Below are positions 6,453-9,200 of a stretch of 9,200 nucleotides of DNA, piece by piece (the stretch's first letter is position 1; every line of letters begins with the position of its first letter). The stretch is from GCA-2724215 sp015660315 (lineage in GTDB: Bacteria > Latescibacterota > UBA2968 > UBA8231): the NCBI GenBank assembly GCA_029941315.1, contig JAPYQE010000252.1, forward strand, positions 1-9,200. The letters run 5' to 3'. The notes below the pieces were generated by a model. It saw only the letters and a list, made by a program, of their open reading frames with translations, searched no databases and had not been told where the DNA came from. The position numbers were made by a program, and so were the translations under genes.

Positions 6453-6650
6453 ATGATCAGGTTGACCCGCCTTAACCAGAACGAACTGGTAATCAACGCA
6501 GAGATGATCGAATTTGTCGAGGCTATCCCCGACACGATCGTCACCCTGACATCGGGCAAAAAGATTATGGTGTTTGAGCCGGTCGACACGGTGGTCGAGC
6601 GCATCGTCGAATACAAACGCACCTGTAACCAGGTGTTAGTCAGCGGCTAG
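6453..6650 (+). CDS. flbD: Flagellar FlbD/SwrD family protein
   Basis: This 65-residue protein belongs to the small FlbD/SwrD family found next to flgE and motA or fliL in spirochaetes, Firmicutes and others. The pattern is clear: MIRLTRLNQNELVINAEMIE, then PDTIVTLTSGKKIMV at about 26-40, then VDTVVERIVEYKR at about 44-56. In Bacillus subtilis, SwrD is needed for swarming and raises motor power; the molecular mechanism is not settled. Its place directly before motA and motB fits a role with the stator. It has no signal peptide or membrane segment and is probably cytoplasmic. It should not be confused with the unrelated Caulobacter transcription regulator also called FlbD. The start at 6453 is chosen over 6429 because of the Shine-Dalgarno and family length. 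The gene is short but the family match is strong. Confidence 0.95.
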   Translation: MIRLTRLNQNELVINAEMIEFVEAIPDTIVTLTSGKKIMVFEPVDTVVERIVEYKRTCNQVLVSG

Positions 6651-6671
6651 AGGCCGGACGGGAAGCAAGTT

Positions 6672-7445
6672 ATGGACATAGCGACAATCATCGGCCTGAT
6701 AAGCGCAAGCACCCTGGTTATTATCGCCATGGGCGATGGGGTGGCGGGCTTCGCGGATTTCCAGTCGGCCGTCGTGGTTATCGGCGGCACTACCGCGGCG
6801 ACCCTGATCGCCAATCCGCTGCCCGACCTGATTGGGTTGGTTGGCGTCTACATGAAATCGATCAAGACCTCGGGTAGCTCGCCCAGTGAGCTTATTGAGA
6901 CGATCGTCGGATTTGCCGAGACGGCGCGCCGCGAGGGCATCTTGGCCTTGGAACAGGCGGTGGAGGATGCGGATGATACTTTTCTTAGTGGCGGCATTCG
7001 CCTGGCGGTCGACGGCACCGAACCCGATCTGATCATGGATATTCTAGAGACGGAGTTGCGCTTCGTCGAAGAGCGCCATAAGGCTGGGCAAGAAATGATT
7101 TCGCGCGCGGCATCGACGGCGCCGGCTTTTGGCATGATTGGCACGTTGATCGGGTTGGTGATTATGCTCAAAAACATGGACGACCCAGCCGCCATCGGCC
7201 CGGGTATGGCGATCGCTTTGTTGACGACGCTCTACGGTTCGATTCTCGCCAATATTTTTCTCGATCCCATCGCCGCGAAACTCAAGACCTACTCCGGGCA
7301 AGAGATCTTAGCTAAGCAGATGATCATCGAGGGCATTATGGCGATCCAGTCGGGCGACAACCCGCGCATAGTCGAACACAAACTCTCGGTATTTTTGTCG
7401 CCTTCGATGCGTCCGACCAGCGCAGAGGATGAAGGCGGGGAATAG
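6672..7445 (+). CDS. motA: Flagellar motor stator protein MotA (PomA-like)
   Basis: MotA is the inner-membrane stator subunit that surrounds the MotB dimer as a pentamer, conducts ions and pushes on FliG. The 257-residue product has four predicted membrane helices at about 3-20, 30-50, 150-168 and 181-201. A large cytoplasmic loop between helices 2 and 3 carries the conserved charged RREGILALE segment (86-94). The TM3 motif PAFGMIGTLIGL is at 151-162 and the TM4 stretch LLTTLYGS at 183-190. Thr158 and Thr185/Thr186 fall at the positions implicated in Na+ selectivity of Vibrio PomA, whereas E. coli MotA has Ala180 at the position of Thr158. A Na+-driven motor is therefore likely but inferred. 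A GGGAAG Shine-Dalgarno lies 6 nt upstream. The motA stop is 9 bp before motB, the usual stator pair. Confidence 0.97.
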   Translation: MDIATIIGLISASTLVIIAMGDGVAGFADFQSAVVVIGGTTAATLIANPLPDLIGLVGVYMKSIKTSGSSPSELIETIVGFAETARREGILALEQAVEDADDTFLSGGIRLAVDGTEPDLIMDILETELRFVEERHKAGQEMISRAASTAPAFGMIGTLIGLVIMLKNMDDPAAIGPGMAIALLTTLYGSILANIFLDPIAAKLKTYSGQEILAKQMIIEGIMAIQSGDNPRIVEHKLSVFLSPSMRPTSAEDEGGE

Positions 7446-7454
7446 GCAGTAGTC

Positions 7455-8252
7455 ATGGCGAAACAGCAAAAATGTCCGGAGTGTCCGAGGGGCTTGCCCG
7501 CCTGGCTGGCGACTTTCGGCGACTTAATGTCGCTGCTGCTGACCTTTTTTATTCTGCTGCTGTCATTTTCGACGACCAAACAGTCCGACTTCGAGAAGGC
7601 TGTCGGCTCACTGCAAGGGGCGTTGGGCGTCCTACCGGGCGAACCGATCCTCACGTCACCGATCAAGCTCGAAATCCCGATCACCAAGGGTGACATCAAG
7701 AACGAGCGTACAACGTTGAAGGATGCCAAGGCCGAAATTGAAAAAGAAGTGAAAGCGGAGGGACAGCAGGAGAACGTGGAGATTATCGAGTCTGAGGAGG
7801 GCATTACGATCCGCATTAAGGACAATGCCCTCTACCCCAGTGGAAAGGCCGATATCAAGGCAGATTTCCTGCCGCTTCTGAATAAAATCGGCGGCGTATT
7901 GGCGCGGATGCCGAATACGGTGGAGATAGAGGGGCATACGGACAATCTGCCAATTGAAAACGACGAGTTTCCCAACAACCACTGGCTGTCGAGCGGTCGG
8001 GCTTTGGGGGTCCTTGACGTCTTCCGCAACGAAGTGGGCATCGCCCCGGAGCGATTGGCGGCCATAGGTTATGGCGAGTTCAGGCCGCTGTTAGAAAACG
8101 ATACCGAGGAGGGGCGTGGGCAGAACCGCAGGGTAGAGATAAAAATTCGCCACCAGTCCGACCTCGAGGGGTCGTCGGAGGAGATGATCAAGCAGTTGAT
8201 CGAAGAGGCGGAATTAGGCATAGTAGAAAAAGAAGTGCCGGAAGAACAATAG
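7455..8252 (+). CDS. motB: Flagellar motor stator protein MotB
   Basis: MotB forms the core dimer of the stator. It carries the essential ion-binding aspartate and anchors the stator to peptidoglycan. The 265-residue product has a short cytoplasmic tail with a CPEC motif (7-10), then a single membrane helix at about 16-38. This helix contains AWLATFGDLMSLLLTFFILL, with Asp23 equivalent to E. coli MotB Asp32 and PomB Asp24. A charged plug/linker region runs to about residue 110. The C-terminal OmpA/MotB peptidoglycan-binding domain (about 115-232) shows EIEGHTDNLPI at 157-167, the SSGRALGVLDVF helix at 179-190 and NRRVEI at 224-229. The last 33 residues form an acidic tail. The helix sequence is closer to the PomB/Firmicutes type than to E. 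coli MotB. The Shine-Dalgarno is weak, so coupling to motA is likely. Confidence 0.98.
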   Translation: MAKQQKCPECPRGLPAWLATFGDLMSLLLTFFILLLSFSTTKQSDFEKAVGSLQGALGVLPGEPILTSPIKLEIPITKGDIKNERTTLKDAKAEIEKEVKAEGQQENVEIIESEEGITIRIKDNALYPSGKADIKADFLPLLNKIGGVLARMPNTVEIEGHTDNLPIENDEFPNNHWLSSGRALGVLDVFRNEVGIAPERLAAIGYGEFRPLLENDTEEGRGQNRRVEIKIRHQSDLEGSSEEMIKQLIEEAELGIVEKEVPEEQ

Positions 8253-8276
8253 AACAGCGAGCGAAAGGTAGAGATT

Positions 8277-8921
8277 ATGGCAGACGAAGGTGAAGAAGGC
8301 GGTGGCGGTGGTGGTGGTGGTGGTGGTGGTGGGGACGGCGGTAGTGCATTAAAAAAATACGGTCCTTTGGCGGCGATCGTGCTCTTGGCCCAGGTGGTAT
8401 TGGCCTGGGGTATTATCTCATTTGTGTTCAAGGACAATGTGCCCGAAGAGGAACAGGCAGATTTGATCCCCGAGCAGAGCGTCGAATTGCGCAGTGGCCA
8501 GGTGGAGGAAAAGAGTAGGTTGCCTTTCTACTACTCTTCTGAGGCAATGGGGACGATCACAGCCAACCCGGCGGGCACGAACTCCGAGCGCTTCGTGGTG
8601 CTCACCGTGCAATTGGGTTTGGAAGCCTATGATCGCGGCGAGAGTCCGCCGGATGACGATATTACCGGGAAGATGGCGGATAGAGCCGACATTACAGACA
8701 AGATTGGCCTCTACGACCAGCGCATAGTCTCGGTGATCTCTAAGACCGTAAGGATCAAGACCATCGACGAACTCGACGGGGAGTTTATCCACGAGATCGA
8801 GGCCCAAATCCGCAAGCAGCTCAATAAAGAAATTTTTGAACGGTTGTTCACAGTGACCGAAGATGAAACGATCGAGGTTATCGTTTCGGAAGTCGACATC
8901 TCGAACATTATTATCCAGTAG
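8277..8921 (+). CDS. fliL: Flagellar basal body-associated protein FliL with poly-glycine N-terminus
   Basis: FliL is a single-pass inner-membrane protein whose periplasmic stomatin-like domain forms rings around MotA/B and supports stator function under load. The 214-residue product has a cytoplasmic N-terminal tail, one membrane helix at about 28-51 (PLAAIVLLAQVVLAWGIISF), and a periplasmic domain. The domain starts near residue 80 and ends in the typical EVIVSEVDISNIIIQ strand. The FliL helix IRKQLNKEIFERL is at about 178-190. Odd feature: residues 8-19 are twelve consecutive glycines, mostly GGT codons, just before the helix. The domain also appears to carry a short acidic insertion (about 121-136). 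The stop is 15 bp before fliM, and the motB-fliL-fliM order is common. Recognition rests on topology, C-terminal pattern and context. Confidence 0.95.
   Translation: MADEGEEGGGGGGGGGGGGDGGSALKKYGPLAAIVLLAQVVLAWGIISFVFKDNVPEEEQADLIPEQSVELRSGQVEEKSRLPFYYSSEAMGTITANPAGTNSERFVVLTVQLGLEAYDRGESPPDDDITGKMADRADITDKIGLYDQRIVSVISKTVRIKTIDELDGEFIHEIEAQIRKQLNKEIFERLFTVTEDETIEVIVSEVDISNIIIQ
8298..8333 (+). repeat. GGT/GGC/GGG triplet repeat encoding twelve glycines in fliL
   Basis: Twelve consecutive glycine codons, including eight uninterrupted GGT triplets (8307-8330). Unit-length changes would keep the frame, so this could vary in length by slippage without switching the gene off. Confidence 0.9.
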
Positions 8922-8924
8922 CAG

Positions 8925-8930
8925 AAGGAG
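8925..8930 (+). promoter_or_regulatory. Shine-Dalgarno for fliM
   Basis: AAGGAG lies 6 nt before the fliM ATG at 8937, the best-matching ribosome-binding site in the window. Confidence 0.75.
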
Positions 8931-8936
8931 CGGCTA

Positions 8937-9200
8937 ATGGCCGACATACTCTCTCAAGAGGAAATCGACGCCCTACTATCGGCTACCGACGACGGCGACG
9001 ACGGCGACGGCGACGGCGGTGGCGACGCCGGTGGTGGTGGCGGTGATACGGGCGGCGGCGGCGGTTTCGACGACGGTTCCCAGCGCATTATCACCAGCTA
9101 CGATTTCAAGCACCCGGCGCGGGTTAATAAGGACCAGTTGCGCACGTTGGAGAATTTGCATGACAACTTCGCCCGGTTGCTGAGTTCGACCTTTTCGGGC
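8937..9200 (+). CDS. fliM: Flagellar motor switch protein FliM (3'-truncated by the window edge)
   Basis: FliM is the middle ring component of the C-ring. Its N-terminal peptide captures phosphorylated CheY and its middle domain contacts FliG to reverse rotation. Only the first 88 codons are inside the window and the frame runs open to base 9200. The CheY-P-binding motif ILSQEEIDALL is at residues 4-14. A 30-residue Asp/Gly linker (about 17-48) follows, and then the start of the CheC-like middle domain: YDFKHPARVNKDQLRTLENL at about 55-74 and FARLLSSTFSG to the edge. The conserved N-terminal peptide indicates that chemotactic control reaches this motor. The linker is more repetitive and more glycine-rich than usual. 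FliN or FliY should follow downstream; that cannot be seen here. Confidence 0.97.
   Translation, partial: MADILSQEEIDALLSATDDGDDGDGDGGGDAGGGGGDTGGGGGFDDGSQRIITSYDFKHPARVNKDQLRTLENLHDNFARLLSSTFSG
8985..9080 (+). repeat. Asp/Gly simple-codon repeat tract in fliM
   Basis: The segment is built almost entirely of GAC, GGC and GGT codons, with short runs of the hexamer GGCGAC and then glycine runs. It encodes a flexible acidic linker between the CheY-binding peptide and the middle domain. It was probably expanded by slippage or recombination. Confidence 0.85.

Noticed and set aside
8069..8437. Minus-strand frame with a poly-proline run opposite motB/fliL
   Set aside because: The proline run is simply the complement of the FliL glycine codons.

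Overview
The window is a single, tightly packed, co-directional block of eleven flagellar genes, all on the + strand. The order is fliH (5' end outside the window), fliI, fliJ, fliK, flgD, flgE, flbD/swrD, motA, motB, fliL and fliM (3' end outside the window). There are no RNA genes, mobile elements, CRISPR arrays or unrelated genes. Neighbouring genes overlap or lie within about 25 bp of each other, with two exceptions: a 126-bp leader before flgE and a 78-bp leader before flbD. Both leaders contain inverted repeats.

Organism: a Gram-negative-type bacterium with moderately high GC that swims with a flagellum. The order fliHIJ-fliK-flgD-flgE-flbD-motA-motB-fliL-fliM matches the large flgB/fli operon of spirochaetes and resembles the fla/che operon of Firmicutes. 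It differs from the dispersed Salmonella arrangement. The Gly/Asp-rich low-complexity tracts, GC-rich codons and a hook protein without cysteine do not point to a spirochaete. A less-studied didermic phylum or a deltaproteobacterial-type lineage is plausible, but I cannot assign a taxon from this sequence.

Layout: bases 1-2496 encode the cytoplasmic ATPase complex of the flagellar type III export apparatus (FliH stator, FliI ATPase, FliJ stalk/chaperone escort). Bases 2507-6374 encode hook assembly: FliK ruler and substrate-specificity switch, FlgD hook cap, FlgE hook subunit. Bases 6453-8252 encode the small FlbD/SwrD protein and the MotA/MotB stator. Bases 8277-9200 encode FliL, the stator-associated membrane protein, and the start of FliM, the C-ring switch protein.

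How they work together: FliH/I/J energise export of FlgD, FlgE and FliK. FliK measures the hook and switches export to filament-type substrates. MotA/B, tuned by FliL and probably FlbD, generate torque on the C-ring, where FliM receives phosphorylated CheY. MotA carries the threonines linked to sodium selectivity in PomA, so the motor may be Na+-driven.

I do not see an undescribed system here. The points worth a second look are the structured leader of flgE, an unusually long FlgE with a large central insertion containing two flagellin-IN-like segments, acidic low-complexity extensions in FliH and FliK, simple-codon tracts in FliL and FliM, and the absence of the flbB/ylxF-type gene normally found between fliJ and fliK.
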